From Pseudoalteromonas lipolytica (GTDB lineage Bacteria > Pseudomonadota > Gammaproteobacteria > Enterobacterales > Alteromonadaceae), in assembly GCF_900116435.1 (NCBI RefSeq), contig NZ_FPAZ01000009.1:124001-188000 (forward strand): a DNA stretch of 64,000 bases. The letters are read 5' to 3'. Both the position numbers and the translations under genes were made by a program. Shown piece after piece: positions 18,272 to 27,311 of this stretch; position 1 is the stretch's first letter; each line of letters starts with the position of its first letter. Under the pieces are notes generated by a model. It made no database searches, had not been told where the DNA came from, and saw only the letters and a program-made list of their open reading frames with translations.

Positions 18272-19921
18272 ATGGTAAAGCAGTGGTTTAAGTCTGGTTC
18301 TCCTTGGATTTGGATGACCGGTGGTGCGGTGAGCATCAGTTTAATCTCAGTTCTTGGTTTGTTAGCCATGATTGCTTGGAAAGGTTTAAGCTTTTTCTGG
18401 CCATCAGAAGTTATTCAACTTGAGTTACAAGGCTCAGTTGCAAAACAAACTGTGATTGGTGAAGTTTATGATCGTGAGCTCGTTGCAAAGTCACGTATTG
18501 AGGCAACAGGCGTTGATTTATCTCATTACGACAAAGAGCAGTTAGAACGTTTATTAATTAAAACCGGTAACCGTGAATACGTTGATTTAGATTTCCGTTG
18601 GGTATTAGAAACCGATATCAAATCACGCACAGCGCCGGCTGAACTTGCCGTATTTGAGCGCAGTAAAAATGGTAATTTTTACGGCTATGTTGACCAAGTT
18701 ATTAAAGACGGCGAAGTTATCACAGAGAACAAAATAGACGTACTCTATGATCTTGTTGAGCGTGCTGTTGAGTTAAATGACCAAGCACTTGATCTGCAAA
18801 ATGGCGACATTGGTCACATTAACTACGAACTTGAACGCTTACGTCTAAAAGAAAAAGCGTATCAGCTTGATAATGAACTTACCGATGAACGTGTTGCAGA
18901 GCTGGCAGCTGCCCGTGCTGAGCTACGTGAAGAATACTCGGTACTTGAAAAACAACTTTTTGCGCTACGCAAAGAAGCAAAGCGTGACCAAGTAACCGTA
19001 AAAGATATGCGCGGTGAGGTTGTTACATTACCACTTTATCAAGTGCTTGATGTGTGGTTCCCAAATGACATGGGGTTCTTTGCTAAGTTAGGTCATTACT
19101 TTGTACAGCTAGGTAAGTTTGTGTCAGACGATCCGCGCGAAGCAAACACCGAAGGGGGTGTATTCCCTGCGATTTTCGGTACCGTGTTCATGGTATTACT
19201 GATGGCCGTTATTGTGACACCATTTGGTGTGGTTGCGGCAATTTACTTGCACGAATATGCAGCCAAAAATGCTGTCACGAAGATGATTCGCATCGCCGTT
19301 ATCAACCTTGCGGGTGTACCGTCTATTGTTTACGGTGTATTTGGTCTGGGTTTCTTCGTTTACATGTTGGGTGGCAGTATTGACCAATTATTTTACCCTG
19401 AATCATCGCCAAGCCCCGTTTTTGGTACGCCAGGTGTGATATGGTCGGCATTGACCCTTGCGATTTTAACCTTACCTGTGGTTATCGTTTCAACAGAAGA
19501 AGGTTTATCACGTATTCCAAGTACTGTTCGCCACGGTTCATTAGCACTGGGTGCGACAAAAGCTGAAACCTTATGGCGTATTATTATTCCAATGGCCAGC
19601 CCAGCGATTATGACTGGATTAATTTTAGCGGTTGCACGTGCCGCGGGCGAGGTTGCGCCACTTATGTTAGTGGGTGTGGTTAAAATGGCGCCTACATTGC
19701 CACTAGACGGCAACTTCCCATATGTACATTTAGATAGAAAATTTATGCACTTAGGTTTCCACATTTATGATGTTGGTTTCCAAAGCCCGAACGTAGAAGC
19801 GGCGCGTCCGCTGGTATATGCCACGGCATTCTTACTGGTTTCAGTAATTATCGCCCTGAATATCACCGCGATTGGTATTCGTAACCATTTACGCGAAAAG
19901 TTTAGAGCTCTAGAGCATTAA
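18272..19921 (+). CDS. pstA: Phosphate ABC transporter permease PstA, long form
   Basis: 549 residues, partner permease to PstC. The N-terminal helix (residues about 12-38) is followed by a roughly 220-residue periplasmic insert with a coiled-coil stretch (INYELERLRLKEKAYQLDNE...). The conserved permease core then runs from GVFPAIFGTVFMVLLMAVIV, with AGVPSIVYGVFGLGFFVY and SLALGATKAETLWRIIIPMA. ATG 18272 has GGAGAG about 9 bases upstream; the GTG at 18257, immediately after the pstC stop, is in frame but lies in that ribosome site. Cotranscribed with pstC. Confidence 0.95.
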   Translation: MVKQWFKSGSPWIWMTGGAVSISLISVLGLLAMIAWKGLSFFWPSEVIQLELQGSVAKQTVIGEVYDRELVAKSRIEATGVDLSHYDKEQLERLLIKTGNREYVDLDFRWVLETDIKSRTAPAELAVFERSKNGNFYGYVDQVIKDGEVITENKIDVLYDLVERAVELNDQALDLQNGDIGHINYELERLRLKEKAYQLDNELTDERVAELAAARAELREEYSVLEKQLFALRKEAKRDQVTVKDMRGEVVTLPLYQVLDVWFPNDMGFFAKLGHYFVQLGKFVSDDPREANTEGGVFPAIFGTVFMVLLMAVIVTPFGVVAAIYLHEYAAKNAVTKMIRIAVINLAGVPSIVYGVFGLGFFVYMLGGSIDQLFYPESSPSPVFGTPGVIWSALTLAILTLPVVIVSTEEGLSRIPSTVRHGSLALGATKAETLWRIIIPMASPAIMTGLILAVARAAGEVAPLMLVGVVKMAPTLPLDGNFPYVHLDRKFMHLGFHIYDVGFQSPNVEAARPLVYATAFLLVSVIIALNITAIGIRNHLREKFRALEH

Positions 19922-19947
19922 TACAGAATTTTTATAGGTAGACAGAG

Positions 19948-20775
19948 ATGATTACAGTTGCACCACACGTAAACCAAGCGAAAAGCGCGGCAAAACTAGA
20001 CTTAGAGAATCTAACCGCAGAGCAAACTGCGTTAGAGATTAAAGATTTAGATCTATACTACGGTGATAAACAAGCGCTTAGCGGCGTAAATATGAAGATT
20101 CCCAAAGGTCAGGTAACAGCGTTTATCGGCCCATCGGGGTGTGGTAAATCGACGCTGCTTCGTTGTATTAACCGTATGAATGATTTAGTTGATAGCTGTC
20201 GTATCACCGGTGAAATTTTACTACATGGTCATAACATCTACGATAAAAGTGTCGATGTTGCCGCACTGCGTCGTAATGTTGGTATGGTATTCCAACGTCC
20301 GAATCCATTTCCAAAATCAATCTACGAAAATGTTGTTTATGGCCTACGCTTACAAGGAATTAAAGAAAAGCGTAAATTAGACGAAGTCGTTGAGCAATCT
20401 TTACGTGGTGCTGCATTGTGGGATGAAGTAAAAGATCGTCTTCACGATAGTGCATTTGGCCTATCAGGTGGTCAGCAGCAACGTCTTGTGATTGCGCGAT
20501 CAATTGCGATTGAGCCAGAAGTGCTCTTGTTAGATGAGCCAACATCGGCACTCGATCCAATTTCTACATTAGTTATTGAAGAGCTCATTAACGACTTAAA
20601 GAATAAGTTTACCGTGGTTATTGTTACTCATAACATGCAACAAGCCGCGCGTGTATCAGACCAAACAGCGTTTATGTACATGGGCGAATTGATAGAGTAT
20701 TCAGATACCAACACCTTATTTACGACACCAAGTAAAAAGAAAACAGAAGATTACATCACTGGCCGCTACGGCTAG
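19948..20775 (+). CDS. pstB: Phosphate ABC transporter ATPase PstB
   Basis: 275 residues. The motifs are complete: Walker [11 protein letters not shown]-loop [10 protein letters not shown], signature LSGGQQQR, Walker [12 protein letters not shown] and H-loop VTHNM. It powers phosphate import through PstC/PstA on the cytoplasmic face. It carries a somewhat extended N-terminus (about 25 residues before [12 protein letters not shown]). It sits 26 bases after pstA behind AGGTAGACAGAG. Confidence 0.97.
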   Translation: MITVAPHVNQAKSAAKLDLENLTAEQTALEIKDLDLYYGDKQALSGVNMKIPKGQVTAFIGPSGCGKSTLLRCINRMNDLVDSCRITGEILLHGHNIYDKSVDVAALRRNVGMVFQRPNPFPKSIYENVVYGLRLQGIKEKRKLDEVVEQSLRGAALWDEVKDRLHDSAFGLSGGQQQRLVIARSIAIEPEVLLLDEPTSALDPISTLVIEELINDLKNKFTVVIVTHNMQQAARVSDQTAFMYMGELIEYSDTNTLFTTPSKKKTEDYITGRYG

Positions 20776-20822
20776 TCGAATAAAACACTTGGTAACGTAA
20801 ACGAATTTTATAGAGGTAGACA

Positions 20823-21524
20823 ATGGAACATAATATTAATAAGCATATTTCAGGTCGCTTTAATGAAGAGCTTGAAAATGTTCGTAACCATGTACTTAGC
20901 ATGGGTGGCTTAGTTGAGCAGCAGTTAAATAGTGCGCTTGATGCGGTTAGTAAAGGTGATGCAGAATTGGCGCAAAAAGTCCGTGAAAACGACTACAAAG
21001 TAAACGCCATGGAAGTCAATATTGACGAAGAATGCACACGCATTATTGCACGTCGTCAGCCTGCTGCCAGTGATTTACGTTTAGTTATTGCGATTGCGAA
21101 AACAATCGCCGACTTAGAGCGCATTGGTGACGAAGCAGAGCGCATTGCAAAAGTGGCACTTGATTCATTTACCAAAGACCAACAAGATCTTCTTGTTAAT
21201 ATTGAAAATATGGGTCGCCAAGTGTCGAAGATGCTTCATGATGTACTTGATGCATTTGCCCGTATGGATGTGCAATGTGCCTTCGAAGTTCACAAAGAAG
21301 ATGCAAAAGTTGACCGTGAATATGAAGCAATTACGCGTCAAATTATGACATATATGATGGAAGATCCACGCTCAATCCCTAAAATTATGGATTTAGTGTG
21401 GTCAGTTCGTTCACTTGAGCGTATTGGCGACCGTTGTCAGAATATCGCAGAATACATTATCTATTTTGTGAACGGTAAAGATATTCGTCATACATCTCAA
21501 GCAGATATCGAAAAGTCGCTGTAA
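20823..21524 (+). CDS. phoU: Phosphate signalling protein PhoU
   Basis: 233 residues in two PhoU helical repeats, each with the conserved metal-binding/acidic motif (IADLERIGDEAERIAK near residue 100 and SLERIGDRCQNIAEY near 200). PhoU joins the Pst transporter to PhoR and shuts down the Pho response when phosphate is plentiful. It is the last gene of pstCAB-phoU and is followed by a hairpin. phoB and phoR are not in the window. Confidence 0.97.
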   Translation: MEHNINKHISGRFNEELENVRNHVLSMGGLVEQQLNSALDAVSKGDAELAQKVRENDYKVNAMEVNIDEECTRIIARRQPAASDLRLVIAIAKTIADLERIGDEAERIAKVALDSFTKDQQDLLVNIENMGRQVSKMLHDVLDAFARMDVQCAFEVHKEDAKVDREYEAITRQIMTYMMEDPRSIPKIMDLVWSVRSLERIGDRCQNIAEYIIYFVNGKDIRHTSQADIEKSL

Positions 21525-21553
21525 ATTTTTAAGCACTTTTCATTTTTAAACCG

Positions 21554-21570
21554 AGCGGCTTTAGGCCGCT
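21554..21570 (+). terminator. Hairpin after phoU
   Basis: AGCGGC and GCCGCT pair around a TTTAG loop, followed by a weak TTGTCTATT tract. Probably a moderate terminator between phoU and the DUF47-PiT pair. Confidence 0.6.
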
Positions 21571-21605
21571 TTGTCTATTATTGGTGATGTCAGGCAGAAA
21601 AAGCG

Positions 21606-21633
21606 TTCAAAATCGTACACAATGCTGTAAAAT
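21606..21633 (+). promoter_or_regulatory. Possible sigma-70 promoter for the DUF47-PiT genes
   Basis: TTCAAA and TAAAAT are separated by 16 bases, about 40 bases upstream of the start at 21674. No Pho box is visible here, unlike pst and ppk, which fits a low-affinity system expressed when phosphate is ample. Weak call. Confidence 0.35.
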
Positions 21634-21673
21634 TCGAACCTGCCAAAGCATACTAATTTATAAAGGGTCAGTT

Positions 21674-22351
21674 ATGCCTACAAATGCATTTTTAGGGGTT
21701 TTTGCTAAATCTCCTATTAAGCCTATGGAAGATCACATTAAGAAAGTACATCAAGCAAGCAAAGCCTTGATCCCTTTCTTTAATCACGTTTTTAAAGAAG
21801 AATGGAAAGAAGCGGAGGAAATCCGTCTAAACATTCGTAATTTAGAACGTGAAGCGGATGACATGAAACGTAACATTCGCCTTCAACTACCGCGCGGCTT
21901 ATTTATGCCAGTTGAGCGTACCGATTTGTTAGAGCTTGTTACCCAACAAGACAAAATTGCGAATAAAGCAAAAGACATTGCAGGTCGTGTAATTGGTCGA
22001 GAAATGACGATTCCGGTAGAAATTCAAGAAGATTTTCTTGCTTATGTAACACGTTGTGTTGATGCGACAAAACAAGCATCAAAAGCAATTAACGAGTTAG
22101 ATGAGCTACTTGAAACGGGCTTCAAAGGTCGCGAAGTGACTTTAGTAGAAAAAATGCTCGTTGAATTGGATGCAATCGAACAAGACACGGATGACATGCA
22201 AATCAAAATACGCCGTCAATTGCGCGCCGTTGAAAATGAACTAAACCCAATTGATGTGATGTTCTTGTACAAGATCATTGAGTGGGTCGGCGATCTAGCT
22301 GATATTGCAGAGCGCGTAGGTTCTCGTCTTGAGCTGATGTTAGCTCGTTAA
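21674..22351 (+). CDS. DUF47/TIGR00153 PhoU-like protein, PiT accessory
   Basis: 225 residues, all helical, PhoU-related DUF47 fold (NIRNLEREADDMKRNIRLQL, LVTQQDKIANKAKDIAGRV, IEWVGDLADIAERVGSRLEL). Members of this family are commonly encoded directly before PiT phosphate transporters and are thought to regulate them. ATG 21674 follows AGGGTC and matches the family start. It lies 42 bases upstream of the pit gene, so the two form one operon. Confidence 0.93.
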   Translation: MPTNAFLGVFAKSPIKPMEDHIKKVHQASKALIPFFNHVFKEEWKEAEEIRLNIRNLEREADDMKRNIRLQLPRGLFMPVERTDLLELVTQQDKIANKAKDIAGRVIGREMTIPVEIQEDFLAYVTRCVDATKQASKAINELDELLETGFKGREVTLVEKMLVELDAIEQDTDDMQIKIRRQLRAVENELNPIDVMFLYKIIEWVGDLADIAERVGSRLELMLAR

Positions 22352-22393
22352 TTTAAAATCAGTTCAAATACGAAAAATTAAAGGTTTCACACA

Positions 22394-23662
22394 ATGGATA
22401 TCATTGCAAATTACGGCACTTTTTTAGTTTTAATTGCCGCAGCAGTCGGTTTCTTCATGGCTTATGGTATTGGTGCAAATGACGTTGCCAATGCGATGGG
22501 TACATCAGTAGGTTCAAAAGCACTTACTATCAAACAAGCAATTATTATTGCGATGGTGTTTGAATTCGCAGGTGCTTACCTTGCCGGTGGTGAGGTTACA
22601 TCAACTATTCGTAAAGGAATTATCGACGCCACGCCATTTATTGATATACCTGAGCTTATGATCTTAGGCATGATTGCCGCGTTATTTGCTGCAGGTAGCT
22701 GGCTATTAATCGCCTCTTTCCTTGGCTGGCCTGTATCGACTACTCACTCAATTATCGGTGCGATTATTGGTTTTGCTTTAGTGGCTGTTGGCAGCGAAGC
22801 AATCCAATGGAATAAAGTACTGGGCATTGTGGGGAGTTGGATTGTAACACCTGCAATTTCAGGCTTTATTGCTTACCTTATCTTTATGAGTGCGCAAAAG
22901 CTTATTTTTGATACCGATGCTCCACTTAAAAATGCTAAGCGCTTTGTCCCTGTGTATATGGGTCTAGCGGGCTTCATTATGTCTTTAGTTACGATTAAGA
23001 AAGGCTTGAAGCACATTGGTATTAACCTAGGCGCTGTTGAGGGTTACGCACTTTCTATCGCGATCGCTGTCGTGGTTGGTATTATTGGTAAGTTTGCTAT
23101 TTCACGCTTAAAAATTGATCCTAAAGCTGACAAGAAAATGCAATTTAATAACGTTGAAAAAGTGTTCGCGGTATTAATGGTATTAACAGCTTGCTGTATG
23201 GCATTCGCCCATGGTTCGAACGATGTTGCAAACGCGATTGGTCCACTAGCTGCTGTTGTAAACATTGTTGAGCACAACGGTGAAATTGCTAAGAAAGCCG
23301 CTATCGCATGGTGGATTCTACCACTGGGTGGTTTGGGTATTGTTGCTGGCCTTGCTATTTTAGGTAAGAAAGTAATCAAAACAATCGGTGAAGGTATTAC
23401 TCACTTAACGCCTAGCCGTGGTTTCGCTGCTGAGCTAGCTGCTGCATCAACGGTTGTTATTGCATCAGGCACGGGTTTACCAATCTCTACAACACAAACG
23501 CTTGTAGGTGCTGTATTAGGTGTTGGTATGGCGCGTGGTATCGCAGCGCTTAACATGGGTGTTGTAAGAAACATTGTAGTTTCTTGGGTAATTACATTGC
23601 CAGTTGGCGCAGCCCTTGCTATTGTTATTTTCTACGTACTGAGAACAGCCTTCGGCGTTTAA
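22394..23662 (+). CDS. pit: Low-affinity inorganic phosphate transporter, PiT family
   Basis: 422 residues and about 10 membrane helices. The two family signatures are present: GANDVANAMGTSVGSKALT near residue 28 and GSNDVANAIGPLAA near residue 275. It imports phosphate, probably as a metal-phosphate complex or with protons or sodium. It is paired with the upstream DUF47 gene. With pst next door, both high- and low-affinity uptake sit in one stretch of chromosome. Confidence 0.95.
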   Translation: MDIIANYGTFLVLIAAAVGFFMAYGIGANDVANAMGTSVGSKALTIKQAIIIAMVFEFAGAYLAGGEVTSTIRKGIIDATPFIDIPELMILGMIAALFAAGSWLLIASFLGWPVSTTHSIIGAIIGFALVAVGSEAIQWNKVLGIVGSWIVTPAISGFIAYLIFMSAQKLIFDTDAPLKNAKRFVPVYMGLAGFIMSLVTIKKGLKHIGINLGAVEGYALSIAIAVVVGIIGKFAISRLKIDPKADKKMQFNNVEKVFAVLMVLTACCMAFAHGSNDVANAIGPLAAVVNIVEHNGEIAKKAAIAWWILPLGGLGIVAGLAILGKKVIKTIGEGITHLTPSRGFAAELAAASTVVIASGTGLPISTTQTLVGAVLGVGMARGIAALNMGVVRNIVVSWVITLPVGAALAIVIFYVLRTAFGV

Positions 23663-23687
23663 AAAGTACTAACAGACTTTTAGCTTG

Positions 23688-23723
23688 AAAAGATCTCAAT
23701 GCCCTAGGTATTGGGGTCTTTTT
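23688..23723 (+). terminator. Terminator after pit
   Basis: AAAAGATCTCAAT pairs with ATTGGGGTCTTTT (two G-T wobbles), followed by T residues. It ends 24 bases before the oxyR start and argues against the longer ORF start at 23711. Confidence 0.75.
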
Positions 23724-23746
23724 ATTTGCAGGTAGTAAAAAAGAGT

Positions 23747-24673
23747 ATGAATAACTTACCCAGTATTAAACAACTACAATATTTACTCGCCGTTCATCAG
23801 CACCAACACTTTGGTCGTGCCGCAAGTGCCTGCTTTATTGGTCAGTCCACGTTAAGCAGTGCGATTCAAAATTTAGAAGAAACCTTAGGTTGTCAGCTTA
23901 TCGAGCGTGAAAATCGCAGCTTAATGTTTACTGCCATTGGTGAAGAGGTCGTAGAGAAAGCACGTAAAATAATAGACGATACGCTAAGTTTGAAAGAACT
24001 CACCAAAAGCTTTTTAACCCCGTTAAGTGGTAAGTTAACCTTAGGCGTGATCCCTACCATTGCCAGCTTTATCGCGGCGCCGTTGTATCATTTTTGCAAG
24101 CAAACATTTACCGAGCTTGAGTTAGTACTTGTTGAAGATACCAGCGAAAAGTTACTGGATAAGCTTGAACACGGGCAAATTGATATCGCGCTGCTTGCGT
24201 TGCCGTTCGATACCGAAAAGTTTCACACCCAAGTGCTCGCTAAAGACCACTTTAGCTTAGTTCACCATAAAGATTATATGCCAGCGAAAGGTGTCGAAGA
24301 CTTTAACTTGTTGCCCGATGCCAGTGTGTTTCTGCTAGAGCGAGAGCACTGTATGACAGGTCATGCCTTAAGTGCTTGCCATTTAAATCGCTCAAGTTGC
24401 ATTAACCCGTTTGAAGCGGCCAGCTTACATACGTTACTGAGCATGGTTGAGCATCAACTGGGCGTTACTTTTTTACCGCAAATGGCGATTAACGCCGGCA
24501 TTCTAGAGAAAAAAGACATGGTGGCAACGCCATCACAAAGCGACGCATACCGAGATATTGGTATTGTGTGGCGTAAAACCACCGGGCGAATCCGCGATTT
24601 TAGGCTGTTTAGTCAACAGTTAGAGCTGTTTCTTGCCAAGCAATGCAGCTTACATACCCAATCAGCAGAATAA
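23747..24673 (+). CDS. oxyR: Hydrogen peroxide sensor OxyR
   Basis: A 308-residue LysR-type regulator. The winged-helix domain covers residues about 4-62 (GRAASACFIGQSTLSSAIQN) and the remainder is the effector domain. Cys202 and Cys211, in a C-x8-C arrangement (HCMTGHALSAC), match the redox pair Cys199/Cys208 of E. coli OxyR. This separates it from other LysR proteins. Oxidation of the pair switches on catalase and related genes. ATG 23747 with AAGAG is chosen over 23711, which lies in the upstream terminator. Its usual targets are not adjacent. Confidence 0.93.
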   Translation: MNNLPSIKQLQYLLAVHQHQHFGRAASACFIGQSTLSSAIQNLEETLGCQLIERENRSLMFTAIGEEVVEKARKIIDDTLSLKELTKSFLTPLSGKLTLGVIPTIASFIAAPLYHFCKQTFTELELVLVEDTSEKLLDKLEHGQIDIALLALPFDTEKFHTQVLAKDHFSLVHHKDYMPAKGVEDFNLLPDASVFLLEREHCMTGHALSACHLNRSSCINPFEAASLHTLLSMVEHQLGVTFLPQMAINAGILEKKDMVATPSQSDAYRDIGIVWRKTTGRIRDFRLFSQQLELFLAKQCSLHTQSAE

Positions 24674-24680
24674 ATTGCAG

Positions 24681-24706
24681 CCCCAAATAAAAATTTGGGG
24701 TTTTTT
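24681..24706 (+). terminator. Terminator after oxyR
   Basis: CCCCAAAT and ATTTGGGG form an 8-bp stem with an AAAA loop, followed by six T. Confidence 0.85.
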
Positions 24707-24796
24707 ATTATTAAAGCAAACTATTTTTTTCCTTCCCTCGACTAACTTTATACATTAACCCTTTTTACGATAGATAAATAACATGACGAGGCTACC

Positions 24797-25339
24797 GTGT
24801 TTTTTCAATCACTCGACACATTAATTGCCAAGGCGCAACAAGGCAATAAACGGGCATGGTTGAAATTAGTGAAGCAACATGAAACGCAGGTCTATAACTA
24901 TTGTTTGCGAATGTTGAGTCACCCTGATGATGCAATGGACTTAATGCAAGAAGTGTTTATTTCTGTGTATAAGAGTTTGCCTAGCTTTCGGGGAGATTGC
25001 AGCTTTAATACTTGGCTTTACCAAATCGTGCATAGACGAAGTGTTGAGTATTATCGTCGCCGTAAGCACCACCAAAGCCTAGATGCTTTACCCGAAGAAG
25101 CCTGTGAGCGTAGTGAAATAGAAGCGAATCAACAGCAATCTCAACAGCATAATGAGCTTAAAAGTATGATGAACAATTTGCCGTGGGAGCAGCGTTTGGT
25201 TGTAGAGTTAAAGTTTTTTCAGCATTGCACATTTGAGGAAATTGCAGAGCAGTTAGGTATTTCAACTAATACCGCTAAATCTAGATTATACAGTGCGTTA
25301 GGTAAGTTAAAAGTGCATTTGGAGGCAGTAGATGGCTAA
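24797..25339 (+). CDS. ECF-family RNA polymerase sigma factor
   Basis: 180 residues. Region 2 runs from about 20 to 90 (YNYCLRMLSHPDDAMDLMQEVFISVYKSLP, then FNTWLYQIVHRR). Region 4 spans about 118-172 (LPWEQRLVVELKFFQHCTFEEIAEQLGIS and NTAKSRLYSALGKLK). The start is GTG 24797 with GAGG 6 bases upstream. It overlaps the next gene by 8 bases. That gene encodes a membrane protein with a cytoplasmic N-terminus, the usual layout of an ECF sigma factor and its anti-sigma factor. The signal sensed and the target promoters are unknown; no clear autoregulatory promoter was found. Confidence 0.93.
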   Translation: MFFQSLDTLIAKAQQGNKRAWLKLVKQHETQVYNYCLRMLSHPDDAMDLMQEVFISVYKSLPSFRGDCSFNTWLYQIVHRRSVEYYRRRKHHQSLDALPEEACERSEIEANQQQSQQHNELKSMMNNLPWEQRLVVELKFFQHCTFEEIAEQLGISTNTAKSRLYSALGKLKVHLEAVDG

Positions 25340-25931
25340 TTTAGAGTCGTTATTTACAGCATGGCTAGAAGGTGAAAGCTTAACGGAAGAGCAAATTAGA
25401 TTGCTCGAAAGTAATCCTGACTATGCCTTGATGATGGAAAATGCGACAAAGTGGCAGCAGCATAGTCTTAACTATCAACAATTACCAGTACCTGACTGGG
25501 ATCGTGGTTCTTGTATGCCACAAGCGCACAAGCAGGCTGTGTATTTTGGTTCTGGTTTATGGGCGATGGCTGCGTCTATCGCATTGTGTGCCTGGTTATT
25601 AATAACCAGCCCAGAACAAACAGACTCACAGTTGCTTGAGCAAGTGGCTAAGCAAACTCGTTTATTAGAGTCACAACAAAAACAAATAGATCAATTGCAG
25701 AACATGCTAACAGCACAAAATGACATACAGCAACAGCATATGTATCAGCTAGCGAAAGAAGCGATTAAAACGGGTCGTGTAGAGCGACAAGAAGATATTG
25801 CCAGTGTGCTTGCTTATATCAAAACGCAGCGCGCCCAAGACCAAGCATACTTGCGTATGCAATTGAATGATTTAGCAGAGCAAGTGGATGGCCGACCCAT
25901 GCCAACCGTTGCCAACAACGTGGAGTATTAA
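25332..25931 (+). CDS. Putative membrane anti-sigma factor
   Basis: 199 residues with one membrane helix (about 73-93, GSGLWAMAASIALCAWLLITS). The roughly 70 residues before it face the cytoplasm; the 105 after it are periplasmic and form a coiled coil (LLEQVAKQTRLLESQQKQID...). This is the topology of anti-sigma factors, and the gene overlaps the ECF sigma gene by 8 bases. The zinc-binding HxxxCxxC motif of ZAS anti-sigmas is absent, so it would be a zinc-free type. Calling it an anti-sigma factor is inference from position and topology. Confidence 0.72.
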   Translation: MANLESLFTAWLEGESLTEEQIRLLESNPDYALMMENATKWQQHSLNYQQLPVPDWDRGSCMPQAHKQAVYFGSGLWAMAASIALCAWLLITSPEQTDSQLLEQVAKQTRLLESQQKQIDQLQNMLTAQNDIQQQHMYQLAKEAIKTGRVERQEDIASVLAYIKTQRAQDQAYLRMQLNDLAEQVDGRPMPTVANNVEY

Positions 25932-25932
25932 A

Positions 25933-26847
25933 ATGCCAAAGAACATGATAGCCAGTGCGGTGTTATTGCTATGTGGTGTAGCAACAATGAACCCAGTGTT
26001 TGCACAAAGTAGTGATGAGTTAGATAAAATTCAACGTGAAGTGGGAATTATGGAAAAAATTCTTACGGCTGCTTTAAAGCAAGATACGGATAACAAAGTG
26101 AGCAACGTGTCAGCAAGTTATTTACAGCACCAAGGTGTGGTGTTTAGTTTTGACGTGCGGGGGTCGCGATGGTCAACTATTTTTGCATCGGTGCCTGATG
26201 CTCCTTTGCCACCTATGCCAGATATTAATTTTGATGAAATAAGCGACATTGAGATTCTTGGTGACCATGTGCAGGTGATAAGCGACGCTGTGGTCGTTAA
26301 AACGCAAGAAGCGTATCAGCACGCGATGGAAATGATGCGTGAAAGTGCAGAGCAAGTCCGTGAAGTGGCTGAGAAAGAGCGTGATATTAGCCGTGAAATT
26401 CGTGATCTTGAACGCGAAAAACGTGATATTGAATTTGAGCGTCGTCATGATAAGGAAGCTGAAAATCAAGCACTTGAGCAACGTAAAAAAGAGTTACAAG
26501 CCTCTATTAAAGAGCTTGAAAAAGAGCAACAAACGTTGTCATTGAAGCAGCAAAGGTTACGCAAACAACTTGCAGAGAAAAAGCAAGCGCGCGCAAAAGA
26601 GCAGCAGCAGCAAATGATGGCCCTAACAAACAGTGTAAATAACAGTATTGCATTATCGTTGTGTGATTATGGCAGTGGTTTACGAAGCTTACCCGACAAT
26701 GAGCACGTCAGTGTTGTTATTCGCGGACTCGATCAGAGCAAAAAGGATCACATTAAAGTGTTTAAAAAAGCAGATATTAAACAGTGTGTAGTGGGGAATA
26801 TTAAATCGTCGCAACTACTCGAACGTGCATCAAGCTATGTATTTTAA
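25933..26847 (+). CDS. Secreted coiled-coil protein of the ECF sigma operon
   Basis: 304 residues. Signal peptide of 24 (ends NPVFA). A globular region spans about 25-120. An unusually charged coiled coil of about 105 residues (125-232, rich in E, R, K and Q) follows. The C-terminal domain of about 65 residues holds two cysteines (Cys244, Cys285) that could form a disulphide. ATG 25933 has GGAG 7 bases upstream, and the start is one base after the anti-sigma stop. I do not recognise the family. As the third gene of the triad it could be the periplasmic input that contacts the coiled coil of the anti-sigma, or the target of the regulon. Confidence 0.78.
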   Translation: MPKNMIASAVLLLCGVATMNPVFAQSSDELDKIQREVGIMEKILTAALKQDTDNKVSNVSASYLQHQGVVFSFDVRGSRWSTIFASVPDAPLPPMPDINFDEISDIEILGDHVQVISDAVVVKTQEAYQHAMEMMRESAEQVREVAEKERDISREIRDLEREKRDIEFERRHDKEAENQALEQRKKELQASIKELEKEQQTLSLKQQRLRKQLAEKKQARAKEQQQQMMALTNSVNNSIALSLCDYGSGLRSLPDNEHVSVVIRGLDQSKKDHIKVFKKADIKQCVVGNIKSSQLLERASSYVF

Positions 26848-26865
26848 TTAATTGATTTTCTAACC

Positions 26866-26893
26866 AAAAAAGCAGCCTATAAGGGCTGCTTTT
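26866..26893. terminator. Shared bidirectional terminator
   Basis: AAAGCAGCC and GGCTGCTTT form a stem flanked by A and T tracts, so it can work in both directions. It ends the sigma operon on the plus strand, and it contains the stop codon of the small minus-strand gene. Confidence 0.78.
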
Positions 26894-27083
26894 CATCCAT
26901 TGAAAAAGGCTTTAAGCTGGGTAAAAACAATAAGTAAACCCAAACAACCAGATTAAAATAAGGCACTAAGCCCAACCCTGTAAATACTTTTACCGGGTAC
27001 CCTTTGTAGGTCGCATTACGGTAACATTGATATGCTATCCCTAGATTAACGATCAGTAACAATACGATTAGTTGTGTCATCAC
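26877..27083 (-). CDS. Small two-helix membrane protein
   Basis: 68 residues with two hydrophobic segments (about 4-20 and 35-54) and a short charged tail. No family recognised. Its TAG stop falls in the loop of the shared terminator hairpin, a compact ending. The start could be either of two adjacent Met codons (27083 or 27080); an AGGAGA motif lies upstream on the minus strand. Confidence 0.6.
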   Translation of the reverse strand: MMTQLIVLLLIVNLGIAYQCYRNATYKGYPVKVFTGLGLVPYFNLVVWVYLLFLPSLKPFSMDEKQPL

Positions 27084-27311
27084 TTTTCTCCTAAATACCG
27101 CTAATACAAGAACTTATAGATGTTAAGTTATTTTCAGTATGTGTAATATAAAAGGTAATGTCATGTTTTTTTTAGATTATCACTATAAATACGCGACATT
27201 ATCTCTTGGCGTGAATTAATTATAGATGAGTATTCTCAGGATGGTAGATAAAAAGTTAATAAAATTGTTTAAAAATGTATCAATATTCGGGGCGGGTTAG
27301 CTAGTCAGTTG

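Noticed and set aside
21571..21673. Pho box for the DUF47-PiT pair
   Set aside because: No pair of TGTCA-like half-sites 11 bases apart was found.
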